Source: Ignavigranum ruoffiae (lineage in GTDB: Bacteria > Bacillota > Bacilli > Lactobacillales > Aerococcaceae). Taken from it: a stretch of 64,000 bases of DNA. The notes beneath the pieces are model-generated. The model had not been told where the DNA came from, did no database searches, and worked only from the letters and a program-made list of their open reading frames with translations. The stretch is taken from the NCBI RefSeq assembly GCF_900110675.1, contig NZ_FOEN01000004.1, positions 1-64,000 of the forward strand, written 5' to 3'. Made by a program: the position numbers and the translations under genes. The first letter of the stretch is position 1. Each line of letters opens with the position of its first letter. Shown here in pieces: positions 1-8,447 of this stretch.

Positions 1-126
1 GATGTAGGTGCAGTAAAAGCGGCGACTGATGCAGGAGCAGCAGCAGCAAGTGCTGTTGGAGAATTAATTTCTGTTCATGTAATTCCACGCCCTCACACAG
101 AATTAGATTCAATTTTACCAGATTAA
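1..126 (+). CDS. eutM: BMC shell protein EutM-like, 3' end only
   Basis: The reading frame is open from the first base and stops at 124-126, giving the last 41 residues of a bacterial microcompartment (BMC-domain) hexameric shell protein. The tail has the typical pattern of an alanine-rich helix followed by [12 protein letters not shown] and a short acidic end, as in EutM/PduA proteins. These hexamers tile the facets of the microcompartment that contains ethanolamine breakdown and its toxic acetaldehyde intermediate. The N-terminal part lies outside the window. It is followed 32 bases later by an EutT-like gene, the usual order in Firmicute eut operons. Confidence 0.85.
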   Translation, partial: DVGAVKAATDAGAAAASAVGELISVHVIPRPHTELDSILPD

Positions 127-158
127 TTATATTTTAATAAAAGAAATAGGGTGATGCC

Positions 159-770
159 ATGAAAGTAATTACGGAACAAAATATTAGAATGGCAATCCTA
201 AAGGGTAAACTAAAAAAAGGTGATAAAGTAGTATCAGATGATACTACTTTGATCACCCCTTCTGCGTTATCTTATATTAGAGAAAAGGGTATTCTCATAT
301 CGAATACACAAAATAATAAAGAAGATAAAGAATCTCCAATAATCAATAATAAAAACGAAAATTCTAGTGATGATTTTGTTATCAAGATTTTTGATTATTT
401 AATGGACATTTTAGGGAAATTGAATGAACTTCAGTCTTTTAATTTAAGTATTTATACTCAGTCCAGTTGGTCAATTATCAATGATATTTTTCTAATGATA
501 GATTCCGGAAATTGTTCTTCTACTTTAGAATTAGACAATAAATTATCCAGTGATTTAATAAAGAGCGTATATAATAAAGATATTTATTTACCAATACCAG
601 ATTTAGGAGATAAGAGGTTGATTCTTTTATATCAAATATACTTTAAGGAACTTTTTCTTTATAGAAAATTACAGATACATGAAGATCTTGACGCTATTCT
701 GGTAGACATTTATAAATTAATTTATTTATCTGCGAACGAAATCAAGCGGATAAAAAGTGAGGTGTTGTAA
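159..770 (+). CDS. eutT: EutT-like protein (probable corrinoid adenosyltransferase of the eut operon)
   Basis: A 203-residue protein starting at an ATG with GGGTGAT just upstream. The first 45 residues (ITEQNIRMAILKGK, then LITPSALSYIREKGI) match the N-terminal motif shared by EutT and the N-domain of EutQ. The rest is predicted helical with a final helix rich in hydrophobic residues, as in EutT. The HX11CCX2C metal motif of enterobacterial EutT is absent; Firmicute EutT enzymes that work without a metal are known. At about 200 residues it is shorter than usual EutT. Position between eutM and pduL supports the call, but the C-terminal half is divergent and activity is not assured. A separate PduO-type adenosyltransferase is encoded in the cobalamin operon. 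Confidence 0.55.
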   Translation: MKVITEQNIRMAILKGKLKKGDKVVSDDTTLITPSALSYIREKGILISNTQNNKEDKESPIINNKNENSSDDFVIKIFDYLMDILGKLNELQSFNLSIYTQSSWSIINDIFLMIDSGNCSSTLELDNKLSSDLIKSVYNKDIYLPIPDLGDKRLILLYQIYFKELFLYRKLQIHEDLDAILVDIYKLIYLSANEIKRIKSEVL

Positions 771-772
771 AT

Positions 773-1408
773 TTGAATGTTACAAATATTGAAAACCTAG
801 CTGAAAAAGTAGTACAGAGGGTAAAGGAAAAAACCGGACAAACATTTGAAGTAGAAGCCTCAGGTAGACATATTCATTTATCTGAAGAAGATTTGAAAAC
901 ATTGTGCGGAGAAAATTTTGAATTAAATCCAGTAAAATACCTTTCTCAACCTGGTCAATTTGTTTCGCAACTAAGGCTTACGATTGTTGGCCCCAAAGGT
1001 CATCTTAATAATGTAGTAGTTCTTGGACCAGTACGAAAAAATTCTCAAGTGGAGGTTTCATTAACTGATGGGAATACCTTGGGGTTGAAAGCACCAATTC
1101 GTATGAGTGGAGATATTGAAGGGACTCCTGGAATTACTATAGTCAATGGAAATAAGTCAATTACTATTCAAGAAGGATTAATTGTAGCAAAAAGACATAT
1201 TCATGTAAAAACTAGCGATAAAGAAAAATTGGGAGTTACTAATGGCGAAATAGTAAAAGTTAAAGTTCTAGGTAAGCGACCACTTATTTTTGATGATGTA
1301 GTTATTAGAATAGATGATGATTTTGCTACCTATATGCATATTGATTTTGACGAAGCAAATGCCTGTGGATCATCAAAAGGAACTCAAGCATATATTGTGA
1401 GAGGGTGA
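773..1408 (+). CDS. pduL: Phosphate propanoyl/acetyltransferase PduL (EutD2 type)
   Basis: Converts acetyl-CoA plus phosphate to acetyl phosphate and CoA inside the microcompartment, recycling CoA and feeding acetate kinase. The 211 residues hold both halves of the PduL fold, each with a zinc-binding HxH motif: SGRHIHLS (H33, H35) and AKRHIHVK (H142, H144). Residues 5-20 form an amphipathic helix of the kind that targets PduL into the microcompartment lumen. The start is a TTG, chosen because GTGAGGTG lies just upstream and no in-frame ATG is near. It begins two bases after the upstream stop codon and is 4 bases from the next gene, so it is co-transcribed with the rest of eut. Confidence 0.9.
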   Translation: MNVTNIENLAEKVVQRVKEKTGQTFEVEASGRHIHLSEEDLKTLCGENFELNPVKYLSQPGQFVSQLRLTIVGPKGHLNNVVVLGPVRKNSQVEVSLTDGNTLGLKAPIRMSGDIEGTPGITIVNGNKSITIQEGLIVAKRHIHVKTSDKEKLGVTNGEIVKVKVLGKRPLIFDDVVIRIDDDFATYMHIDFDEANACGSSKGTQAYIVRG

Positions 1409-1412
1409 GTTA

Positions 1413-2003
1413 ATGAATTCTGATGAATTAGTTCGTCTTGTAACAGAAAAGATACTTGAACAACTAAAAAAAGAATCATCAAAACGTTTTTTAGCACTAG
1501 GAAAAACTTTAGATATAAGTTTAGATGTTGATATTACGAATGATCCCGATGAGCTTTTGAAAAGTCAAGGAATAATTGTGAAGGGATTAGGTTGGGAGAG
1601 CTTATTTCGTTTAAAAAATCTAGTAAGTATAACTCAGAACGAAGAGGTAATCATAAAAGGTTTATTAGAGGATAAGTTAATAATTCTTATTCGACCAACC
1701 AACTGGCCAAAAAATAAGTTAATGATATCAAAGGCTGAAGAGACTCTTCGGGACTTAAAACGAATGGGATTAGTTTTCCTACACGAAGAAGAATTAAATA
1801 ATTATATTAATTCTCAAGGGGTTAAAGAGCAACAAAGTTTTATTGGTCAACCAATGAAAACAAAGAAAAAATTAGTCACTGTGGATATATTACGAGAAGA
1901 ATATGATTTAAAGCAATTAACAGAATTTAAAAAAGAGCCTAATATGATAATTACTGCTTTGGCTAAAGATTATTTGCAAGAGAATAATATTAAATTGATT
2001 TAG
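1413..2003 (+). CDS. PduM-like microcompartment protein
   Basis: A 196-residue protein of a little-studied microcompartment family. The N-terminus (NSDELVRLVTEKILEQLKK) is an amphipathic helix like known encapsulation peptides. The C-terminus (MIITALAKDYLQENNIKLI) resembles the end of PduM (VTAMARDAANARNIQLI type), which is needed for proper Pdu microcompartment assembly. The middle shows no catalytic motif that I recognise. Genes of this kind commonly sit between pduL and eutN in Firmicute eut operons, as here. The likely role is structural or assembly-related; the family assignment rests on the two termini and position, so it is moderate. The start ATG at 1413 follows GAGGGTGAG. Confidence 0.6.
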   Translation: MNSDELVRLVTEKILEQLKKESSKRFLALGKTLDISLDVDITNDPDELLKSQGIIVKGLGWESLFRLKNLVSITQNEEVIIKGLLEDKLIILIRPTNWPKNKLMISKAEETLRDLKRMGLVFLHEEELNNYINSQGVKEQQSFIGQPMKTKKKLVTVDILREEYDLKQLTEFKKEPNMIITALAKDYLQENNIKLI

Positions 2004-2015
2004 GAGTATAGAGTT

Positions 2016-2285
2016 ATGTTAATTGGAAAAGTTGTAGGAAATTTATGGTCTACAAAAAAAGATGATAAATTAAATGGGAATCGATTTCTTATCATCCGAA
2101 AAATGAAAAATAGTGAAGAAGTCGAAGAAAAAATCTATGTTGCAGCAGATAAAGTAGGAGCTGGGATTGGCGAATTAGTTTTAGTGACTACTGGGTCAAA
2201 TGCTAAACTAACCTTTGATAGCCAAACCCTCCCAATCGATATGGCAATTATAGGAATTATTGATTCTATCGACTTGTCCGAGTGA
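2016..2285 (+). CDS. eutN: Microcompartment vertex protein EutN
   Basis: An 89-residue EutN/CcmL-family protein. It begins MLIGKVVGNLWSTKKD and contains the conserved AADKVGAGIGELVLVTTGSNA segment and a final MAIIGIIDSI strand. Five copies form a pentamer that caps the vertices of the icosahedral microcompartment shell. The length is typical (85-100 residues). The ATG is preceded by TAGGAGTATAGAG. The gene ends 11 bases before eutH, whose ribosome binding site overlaps the end of eutN, indicating translational coupling. Confidence 0.92.
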   Translation: MLIGKVVGNLWSTKKDDKLNGNRFLIIRKMKNSEEVEEKIYVAADKVGAGIGELVLVTTGSNAKLTFDSQTLPIDMAIIGIIDSIDLSE

Positions 2286-2296
2286 GGAGAAGAAAA

Positions 2297-3406
2297 ATGG
2301 GAATAAATGAAATAATAATGTGGATAATCGCAATATTTATGATTTTAGGTTCAATTGATTATGTATTAGATAATAAATTTGGTTTGGGTGAACAATTTTC
2401 TGAAGGTATAATGGCGATGGGAGCCTTGTTCTTATCTATGGCGGGTATTATCGTGATTGCACCTTTATTAGCTGATATTCTTAGTCCAATTATCGTTCCT
2501 GTTTTTAGGTTGGTGGGCGCAGACCCAGCTATGTTTGCGGGAACTATTTTAGCGAACGATATGGGAGCATATTTCTTAGCAAAATCAATGACAGAGAATC
2601 CTCAAATTGTTGCTTTGTCAGGACTTACTCTAGGTTCAATGATGGGGGCAACAATTGTGTTTTCTATACCAGTATCACTAGGAATAATTGAAAAAGAAGA
2701 TCAAGAATATTTAGCAACAGGAATTTTATGTGGAATGATGTCCATTCCATTTGGAACTTTCGTTGGTGGAATTCTAAGTGGTATGAATGCTATGACAGTT
2801 TTAATAAACTTAATTCCTATTATTGTTGTAGCTGTATTAATTGGTTTAGGTATGTGGAAAGCACCACATAAAATGATTTCTGGATTTAAAGTTTTTGGTA
2901 AAGGTGTAGTCATTGTTGCAATTATTGGTTTGATTATTGGTGGTTTGGAACAGCTCACAGGTGTGAAATTAATTGAAAATGTAGCTCCAATATCAGATGG
3001 GTTTATGACCGTTGGTCCTATTGCTATTACATTGGCCGGTGCATACGGTTTAGTATTTGTCATCACAAAAGTTTTCAAAAAACCATTAATGAAATTTGGA
3101 AGTCTGTTAGGAATGAATGATGTTGCTGCTGCAGGTTTAATAGCATCTTTAGCTAATAATATAGCAATGTTTCAAACGATGAAAAATATGGATAAACGAG
3201 GAAAAATAATTAACGTCGCTTTTGCAGTTTGTGCCTCTTTCACCTTTGGTGATCATTTAGGTTTTACAGCGGGTATAGATACTAATGCAATTGTTCCTAT
3301 GATTGTATCTAAATTAGTTGGCGGAATTATAGGTGTCCTTATAGCATTAGTGGTTGTTAATAGTATGTATCCGAGAGATAAACAAACTATTGCTGTAAGT
3401 GAATAG
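2297..3406 (+). CDS. eutH: Ethanolamine transporter EutH
   Basis: A 369-residue integral membrane protein with about ten hydrophobic segments that brings ethanolamine into the cell. Recognisable EutH stretches include the N-terminal helix ending in GSIDYVLDNKFGLGEQF, the segment ILANDMGAYFLAKSM and the late motif FGDHLGFTAGID. Length agrees with the family (about 370-410 residues). I place the start at the ATG at 2297, which has GAGGAGA at the right distance, and not at the earlier in-frame GTG at 2282, which lies inside that ribosome binding site. It sits between eutN and eutQ as in Listeria and Enterococcus. Confidence 0.93.
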   Translation: MGINEIIMWIIAIFMILGSIDYVLDNKFGLGEQFSEGIMAMGALFLSMAGIIVIAPLLADILSPIIVPVFRLVGADPAMFAGTILANDMGAYFLAKSMTENPQIVALSGLTLGSMMGATIVFSIPVSLGIIEKEDQEYLATGILCGMMSIPFGTFVGGILSGMNAMTVLINLIPIIVVAVLIGLGMWKAPHKMISGFKVFGKGVVIVAIIGLIIGGLEQLTGVKLIENVAPISDGFMTVGPIAITLAGAYGLVFVITKVFKKPLMKFGSLLGMNDVAAAGLIASLANNIAMFQTMKNMDKRGKIINVAFAVCASFTFGDHLGFTAGIDTNAIVPMIVSKLVGGIIGVLIALVVVNSMYPRDKQTIAVSE

Positions 3407-3417
3407 GAGGACAGAGT

Positions 3418-3852
3418 ATGTCGATTGATAAAGATAAATTAGAACTTATGGTTAGAGAAGTTTTAAAAGAAATGCTTGTAAAAGAATCAGATACTCATGG
3501 AGTAAAAAAAATAGAATTACCGAATCTGTCTGTTAGAGAAGAAGATAGAATGGATACAGGTAATCCTAATGATATTGTTTATACTCGAGATTTATTTACT
3601 CTCGATGAGAGTCCGCGTTTAGGCTGCGGATTAATGGAAATGGAACATACAACTTTTGATTGGACACTGACTTATGATGAAATAGATTATATTATTGAAG
3701 GAGAATTATCAATTAATATTAATGGAAATACGATTACTGCGGGTCCAGGTGAAATTATTTTAATTCCAAAAGGATCTTCTATTCAATTCTCTGTAAAAAA
3801 TAAAGCAAGGTTTTTATATATCGTATATCCAGCAAATTGGCAAAATGTATAA
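3418..3852 (+). CDS. eutQ: EutQ-family cupin (acetate kinase-like) of the eut operon
   Basis: A 144-residue protein with a C-terminal cupin barrel (residues 60-140: DEIDYIIEGELSININGNTI, then GPGEIILIPKGSSIQF), the fold of EutQ. EutQ has been reported to have acetate kinase activity and to be needed for anaerobic growth on ethanolamine. The N-terminal extension of enterobacterial EutQ is missing; residues 4-22 (DKDKLELMVREVLKEMLVK) instead form an amphipathic helix like an encapsulation peptide, suggesting location inside the microcompartment. The start follows TAGGAGGACAGAGT, a strong ribosome binding site. It closes the recognisable eut gene set. Confidence 0.85.
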   Translation: MSIDKDKLELMVREVLKEMLVKESDTHGVKKIELPNLSVREEDRMDTGNPNDIVYTRDLFTLDESPRLGCGLMEMEHTTFDWTLTYDEIDYIIEGELSININGNTITAGPGEIILIPKGSSIQFSVKNKARFLYIVYPANWQNV

Positions 3853-3874
3853 TATATAGAAAAGAGGGTATAGG

Positions 3875-5854
3875 ATGTTTAATGAAGTTTTAAGTATTAA
3901 TGGACAATCTTTAAAAAATAGACTTGTCATGGCTCCTATATCCTTAAATTTTTCAAAAAAAGGGTATTTAACTAAAGAAGAAGCAAATATATTGATTAAT
4001 CGTTCAAAAAGATGTGGAATGCTCATTCTTGGTTCACATGCATTAAACACAAAAGTTTGTGGACTGGAAGATGGATGGATTTTAGATAATCAAAACGATA
4101 ATCTAGGTATTAATTACTTGATTAAACAGGCCCATAAAAATAATGTGAGAGTTATTATTCAATTATATGATGGAGAACAACAAAAAGAAAATAATGATGA
4201 AGCAATTAATCGATATTCAAGAGAAACAAGTATTATTAATCATTTAAATGAAAACAAAATACATGAGAAAATATTAGCTTTTATTAAAGCTGTTGCTTTA
4301 AGTATTACTTTGGGGTTTGATGGTGTTGAAATTCATGGAGCGAATTCATTTTTGATTCAACAATTTTTATCCCCTTACTATAATCAAAGAACGGATAAAT
4401 GGGGCGGCACTCAATCTAATCGTGAATTATTTCTTAAGAAAATTTTACAAGCTATAAAAAGATTAAAATGCTTAATGAATAGGGATGATTTTATTGTTGG
4501 GTTAAGAATGATTCCAGAGGAATTACCTGGCGGAATTACAATAGAAGATTCCATACATTTATTAAAAAATTTGTCTGTAAATGAATTAAACTATGTACAT
4601 TTATCTTTGAGACTTTGGAAACAGAAAGATAAAAATGGTAATTTAATAGTCGAAAAGTTAGCAAAAAGTTTGGATAAAGACATTTTATTAATTAATTCAG
4701 GTCAAATTTTAAATCCGACAATTGCAAATCAATCATTAGAATATTGTCATTTAGTATCTATTGGGAAGTCTTTGTTAACTAAGAGCTTTTTCGAAGATTT
4801 AGATTGTGACATTGAGCGTGAATTAGCTGATTTTCTTCATCTTCAGAATAACTTTAAGCCCCAAAAAATATTTTTACGAAATAATTTACGAATCATGGGA
4901 CCTCTATCTTTGATGTCTTCTAACAAGGAAGGTACTATATCAGCTGCTGAATTTTCTTTTTATTCAGAAAGAGCTAAAAATATTGATTTAGTTATTTTTG
5001 GTGCTACTGCAGTTTCATTTTCAGGGAAATGTATTATCAACGGACCTGATTTATTTAAGAATATTCATGTTTCTAGCTTCCAAAAATTGATTCGGAAATT
5101 TAAGGAAAAAAACTGTTACTCAATTATCCAGTTATACCATGCTGGAAGATTTGGAAAAAATTCAATATATTTTAAAAATAACTTAAATAAATTAATTAAT
5201 CAGGGAGAAATAGATTCCAATTTTGTACAAGAATTATTTGAAATCTATTGTTCATTTGGAAAGTCAATGCAGTTAGCATTCTCAGCAGGTTTTAAAGGGA
5301 TTGAGATTAATTTAACAGATCCTTATCTCTTAGGAAACATAATGAAATCTAATAATTATTATCTTCGTATTCTTTTGATAAAATCTTTACTAAAAATATT
5401 TTATAATATTAAAAAGATTAATGATTACTCAAATTTTTTGATTGGAATAAGAATCAATCCTGAAAATTTTGCATGTGAAATGAATGAGAGGATATTTATT
5501 CAAGAGTTTGTTATGGAAATACATCCCTATATAGACTACATTAGTTTTAATGTTAATGATTATCAAACTATAAATTCGTTGGCTATGATTGAATTGATTA
5601 AGAAATCTAGCCAAAATAAACTTTTCCATCTCATTTCCGGAGGTATTAGAAATGAGCAAGATAAAGAATATATGAAGAATTTTAATCTAATACCTATGCA
5701 AGTTAGACCATTTATTTTTAATAATAATGCGCATGAGATTGAAAGAGAAGAGAAGTTAAATATTCTCAATTCCCGAATAAAAATGAATGAGTTACGAATT
5801 CCTATTTCTTTTCAGAAATCGATGAAAGAATCTAGAGAATGGTATGTTGAATAG
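3875..5854 (+). CDS. Tandem old-yellow-enzyme-like fusion protein
   Basis: A 659-residue protein made of two TIM-barrel flavin oxidoreductase (OYE/YqjM family) units in a row. Unit 1 (about 1-325) begins NGQSLKNRLVMAPI and has the active-site region VEIHGANSFLIQQFLSP followed by NQRTDKWGG, but its usual QLxHxGR motif reads QLYDGEQ. Unit 2 (about 335-640) begins RNNLRIMGPLSL and keeps QLYHAGRFG, but the HxxN/HxxH pair has become EINLTDPYLL. So each half has lost a motif that the other keeps. FMN binding and substrate are unknown. It lies 22 bases after eutQ with its own GAGGGTATAGG site and before the cobalamin riboswitch; no terminator separates it from eutQ, so it may be read with the eut operon. 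Confidence 0.8.
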   Translation: MFNEVLSINGQSLKNRLVMAPISLNFSKKGYLTKEEANILINRSKRCGMLILGSHALNTKVCGLEDGWILDNQNDNLGINYLIKQAHKNNVRVIIQLYDGEQQKENNDEAINRYSRETSIINHLNENKIHEKILAFIKAVALSITLGFDGVEIHGANSFLIQQFLSPYYNQRTDKWGGTQSNRELFLKKILQAIKRLKCLMNRDDFIVGLRMIPEELPGGITIEDSIHLLKNLSVNELNYVHLSLRLWKQKDKNGNLIVEKLAKSLDKDILLINSGQILNPTIANQSLEYCHLVSIGKSLLTKSFFEDLDCDIERELADFLHLQNNFKPQKIFLRNNLRIMGPLSLMSSNKEGTISAAEFSFYSERAKNIDLVIFGATAVSFSGKCIINGPDLFKNIHVSSFQKLIRKFKEKNCYSIIQLYHAGRFGKNSIYFKNNLNKLINQGEIDSNFVQELFEIYCSFGKSMQLAFSAGFKGIEINLTDPYLLGNIMKSNNYYLRILLIKSLLKIFYNIKKINDYSNFLIGIRINPENFACEMNERIFIQEFVMEIHPYIDYISFNVNDYQTINSLAMIELIKKSSQNKLFHLISGGIRNEQDKEYMKNFNLIPMQVRPFIFNNNAHEIEREEKLNILNSRIKMNELRIPISFQKSMKESREWYVE

Positions 5855-5863
5855 AATAAACTA

Positions 5864-5892
5864 TTTATATTTAATGTTTCTAAAGTTATAAT
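5864..5892 (+). promoter_or_regulatory. Candidate promoter of the cobalamin operon
   Basis: A perfect -10 box TATAAT at 5887-5892 lies just before the riboswitch aptamer. At 17 bases upstream there is only a weak -35 (TTTATA, 5864-5869). Position directly ahead of the leader makes it the best candidate for the start of the cbi operon transcript. Read-through from the eut operon is also possible because no terminator is visible between 3852 and 5864. Confidence 0.5.
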
Positions 5893-5982
5893 GATATTAG
5901 AAAATAGGGAAGTGGAGTGGAAATCTCCCGCGGTCTCGCCACTGTGATACAGGAAAACCTGTTAAGCCAGATTACTAATAAT
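5893..5982 (+). promoter_or_regulatory. Cobalamin (AdoCbl) riboswitch aptamer
   Basis: The sequence shows the conserved core of the B12 riboswitch: a GGAAATCTCCC-type segment at 5929 onward, CGCGGTCTCGCCACTGT and the B12 box AAGCCAGATTAC at 5964-5975. The ends pair as TATTAG (5895-5900) with CTAATA (5975-5980) to close the aptamer. Ligand binding is expected to switch the downstream attenuator. The aptamer lies on the sense strand 110 bases ahead of cbiA, so it controls the cobalamin biosynthesis and cobalt transport operon by feedback. Confidence 0.95.
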
Positions 5983-5996
5983 TTATCTTTTTCTAC

Positions 5997-6066
5997 GAAG
6001 TATAGGAGAAGATTCTTTGCTCCATAAGGAGTATGGATTTTTCTATACTTCTTATGGAGTTTTACT
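5997..6066 (+). terminator. Riboswitch-controlled terminator/antiterminator
   Basis: Two exclusive hairpins are visible. The terminator pairs CTCCATAAG (6020-6028) with CTTATGGAG (6051-6059) and is followed by TTTTACTTT. The antiterminator pairs GAAGTATAG (5997-6005) with CTATACTTC (6043-6051), using up the inner part of the terminator stem. Bound cobalamin should favour the terminator and shut off the operon. Confidence 0.88.
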
Positions 6067-6092
6067 TTGTTGATAACTGATTGGGGTGAAGT

Positions 6093-7496
6093 ATGAAAGA
6101 AATAATGATATCTGGGGTTTCGAGTGGAGTAGGGAAAACGACCATAACCCTAGGCCTAATGGAAGTTCTCAAACGTCGAGGTTATACAATTCAACCTTAT
6201 AAAGTAGGACCAGATTATATAGATACAGCTTTTCACCGTCGATTATGTGAAAGACCTTCGATTAATTTAGATGAGTTTCTTGTGCCAAATTCTACAACTT
6301 TACAAGCATTGTATTTAAGAGCACTAAATGAGGCAGATATATCGGTCATTGAAGGAGTTATGGGATTTTATGATGGCTTTGGTATTGATAAGTCATATTG
6401 TTCTAGCGCCGGCATTGCAAGAAAACTTAAAATTCCTGTTGTACTTGTCATTGATGGCCAGGGTACATCTACAAGTGCTGCCGCAGTAGTAAAGGGTTTT
6501 ATGGAATTTGATAAAGAAATAAATTTTATAGGAGTGATTATTAACAGAGTAGCTTCGTACCAGCATTATCAATTAATTAAAAAAGCAGTTGAACAATATA
6601 ATTCTATCGAAGTTTTAGGATATTTAAAGAAAGATATGGCCATAACCATTCCTTCTAGGCATTTGGGTTTAGTGCCCGAATCAGAATTACTTAATTTAGA
6701 TGAAAAATTAAATACTCTGGCAAAAGAAATGGAAAAAACAATTGAGGTTGATAGGTTACTTGAACTTTCTGATTTTCATATAAATTCTCAAGAAGAGATT
6801 AATAAATTTGTAGAAAAAAATTTATCAGCTTTTACAGATAATATTAACGGCAAAGGTTTAAAAATAGCGTATGCGAAGGATGCAGCCTTTTCTTTTTACT
6901 ATCCTGATAATTTGACTTTGTTAGAAAGTATAGGCATTGAACTAATATCATTTAGTCCCTTGAAAGACAATATTTTGCCAAAAGCGGATGCATATTATTT
7001 TGGTGGTGGGTTTCCTGAATTATATGTAAAAGAATTATCTCAAAATAACAATTTAAAACAGGAAATCAGATTAGCCTTCCAAACTGGAAAATCAATTTTT
7101 GCTGAGTGCGGGGGGTTAATGTATCTTGGAGAGAAGTTTGAGGAAAGGGATGGATCACAATATTCATTAGTTGGTTTAATTCCAGGGAAATCTTACATGA
7201 CTCCTAAACTAAAACGCTTTGGATATTGTAAATTTTTTCCAGAGAAAGATATTGAAATTGCTGAAAAAAACTGGGAATTACGTGGACATGAATTTCATCA
7301 TTCGGATTTTCATTCAGAGAGTAATTATGCTGGATATTCTCATAAAGAACGTGATGGTCAAATAATAAAAAGATGGCAATCCGGCTATCAAATCAATAAT
7401 TTATTTGCCAGTTATTTACATATCCATTTTTATCAGCATCCAAATTTTATAAAACATTGGATAAATAATATAAAAGAAGGAAATAAAACTCTATGA
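6093..7496 (+). CDS. cbiA: Cobyrinate a,c-diamide synthase CbiA
   Basis: ATP-dependent amidation of the a and c carboxylates of cobyrinate using glutamine. The N-terminal domain has the P-loop GVSSGVGKTT (residues 8-17). The C-terminal class I glutamine amidotransferase domain keeps the nucleophile in AECGGLMYLGE (Cys339) and the downstream GHEFHHSDFH and SYLHIHFYQHP histidine region. Length 467 is normal. It is the first gene after the riboswitch, with GGGGTGAA before its ATG, and overlaps cbiB by 4 bases (ATGA). Its intact glutaminase domain contrasts with that of CbiP in the same operon. Confidence 0.95.
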   Translation: MKEIMISGVSSGVGKTTITLGLMEVLKRRGYTIQPYKVGPDYIDTAFHRRLCERPSINLDEFLVPNSTTLQALYLRALNEADISVIEGVMGFYDGFGIDKSYCSSAGIARKLKIPVVLVIDGQGTSTSAAAVVKGFMEFDKEINFIGVIINRVASYQHYQLIKKAVEQYNSIEVLGYLKKDMAITIPSRHLGLVPESELLNLDEKLNTLAKEMEKTIEVDRLLELSDFHINSQEEINKFVEKNLSAFTDNINGKGLKIAYAKDAAFSFYYPDNLTLLESIGIELISFSPLKDNILPKADAYYFGGGFPELYVKELSQNNNLKQEIRLAFQTGKSIFAECGGLMYLGEKFEERDGSQYSLVGLIPGKSYMTPKLKRFGYCKFFPEKDIEIAEKNWELRGHEFHHSDFHSESNYAGYSHKERDGQIIKRWQSGYQINNLFASYLHIHFYQHPNFIKHWINNIKEGNKTL

Positions 7497-8446
7497 ATAT
7501 GAATTTGATGATGTTTTTTGGTGCATTTTTATTAGATCTTTTTTTAGGAGATCCTTATAGTTGGCCTCATCCGGTTAAACTTATGGGAAAATGGATTAAC
7601 TGGTTTTTGAATAAGTCTGATTATCAGAATAAGAGTAAAAAAAGACAGCAATTACTAGGTTATCTACTAATTATTTCTCTAATTATCTTAGTTGTTTGTA
7701 TAGGTCAAGGCGTTTTACTAGTTTCTTCACACGCATCTAAAACTCTATATATTATTATTGGTATGTACTTTAATTATACTTGTTTTAGTATTAAATGTTT
7801 GAGAGACGAAAGTGAAAAGGTCCTATCCGCTTTGCAGAATAATTTAGCTTCTGGTAGGAAACAATTATCAATGATTGTAGGTCGAGATACAGAACAATTA
7901 AGTGAAACAGAAGTTTATAAAGCATTAATTGAAACTATCGCAGAGAATACTGTCGACGGTTTTATTGCTCCAGCATTATTTATTGCCTTTCTAGGTCCCA
8001 TTGGAGGACTTGTTTACAAAGCAATCAATACTTTAGATTCTATGGTGGGATATCGTTACTCTCCTTATACCTACGTAGGGAAGGCATCTGCTCAAATTGA
8101 TGATCTAGTAAATTATGTACCTGCCAGAATAGGCTATATAGTTTTTATTATTTCAAGTCTTATACTTAACTATGATTGGAAATCAGCAATTAGTATAGGC
8201 TGGCGAGATAGATATCAACATCTAAGTCCAAATAGTGGTTGGTCAGAAGCGAGTGTAGCAGGTGCATTAGGCATCGAATTAGGCGGGGGCCACTTATATA
8301 AAGGGAATTTTGTCGAGAAACCATCGATTGGTGAATCCAAAAAAATTGTATCGGTTAACCAAGTGTATCAAACTCTCACTTTGATGTACTATTCGGGGAC
8401 TATATTATCATTAGTTATAGGATTATATCTTGTGTATGGAGGGTAA
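7493..8446 (+). CDS. cbiB: Adenosylcobinamide-phosphate synthase CbiB
   Basis: Membrane enzyme of 317 residues that attaches aminopropanol (or its phosphate) to the f side chain of adenosylcobyric acid. It has the family landmarks: DLFLGDPYSWPHPVKLMG near the N-terminus, ETIAENTVDGFIAPALF in the middle and DRYQHLSPNSGWSEASVAGALG in the C-terminal part, and about five membrane segments. Translationally coupled to cbiA through the ATGA overlap. It works with CobD and PduX, encoded at the far end of the operon, which supply the aminopropanol phosphate. Confidence 0.94.
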   Translation: MNMNLMMFFGAFLLDLFLGDPYSWPHPVKLMGKWINWFLNKSDYQNKSKKRQQLLGYLLIISLIILVVCIGQGVLLVSSHASKTLYIIIGMYFNYTCFSIKCLRDESEKVLSALQNNLASGRKQLSMIVGRDTEQLSETEVYKALIETIAENTVDGFIAPALFIAFLGPIGGLVYKAINTLDSMVGYRYSPYTYVGKASAQIDDLVNYVPARIGYIVFIISSLILNYDWKSAISIGWRDRYQHLSPNSGWSEASVAGALGIELGGGHLYKGNFVEKPSIGESKKIVSVNQVYQTLTLMYYSGTILSLVIGLYLVYGG

Positions 8447-8447
8447 T

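Noticed and set aside
2701-3078. Minus-strand 125-codon open frame
   Set aside because: Lies fully inside eutH in the antisense direction, has no ribosome site and its sequence shows no family features; a shadow frame.
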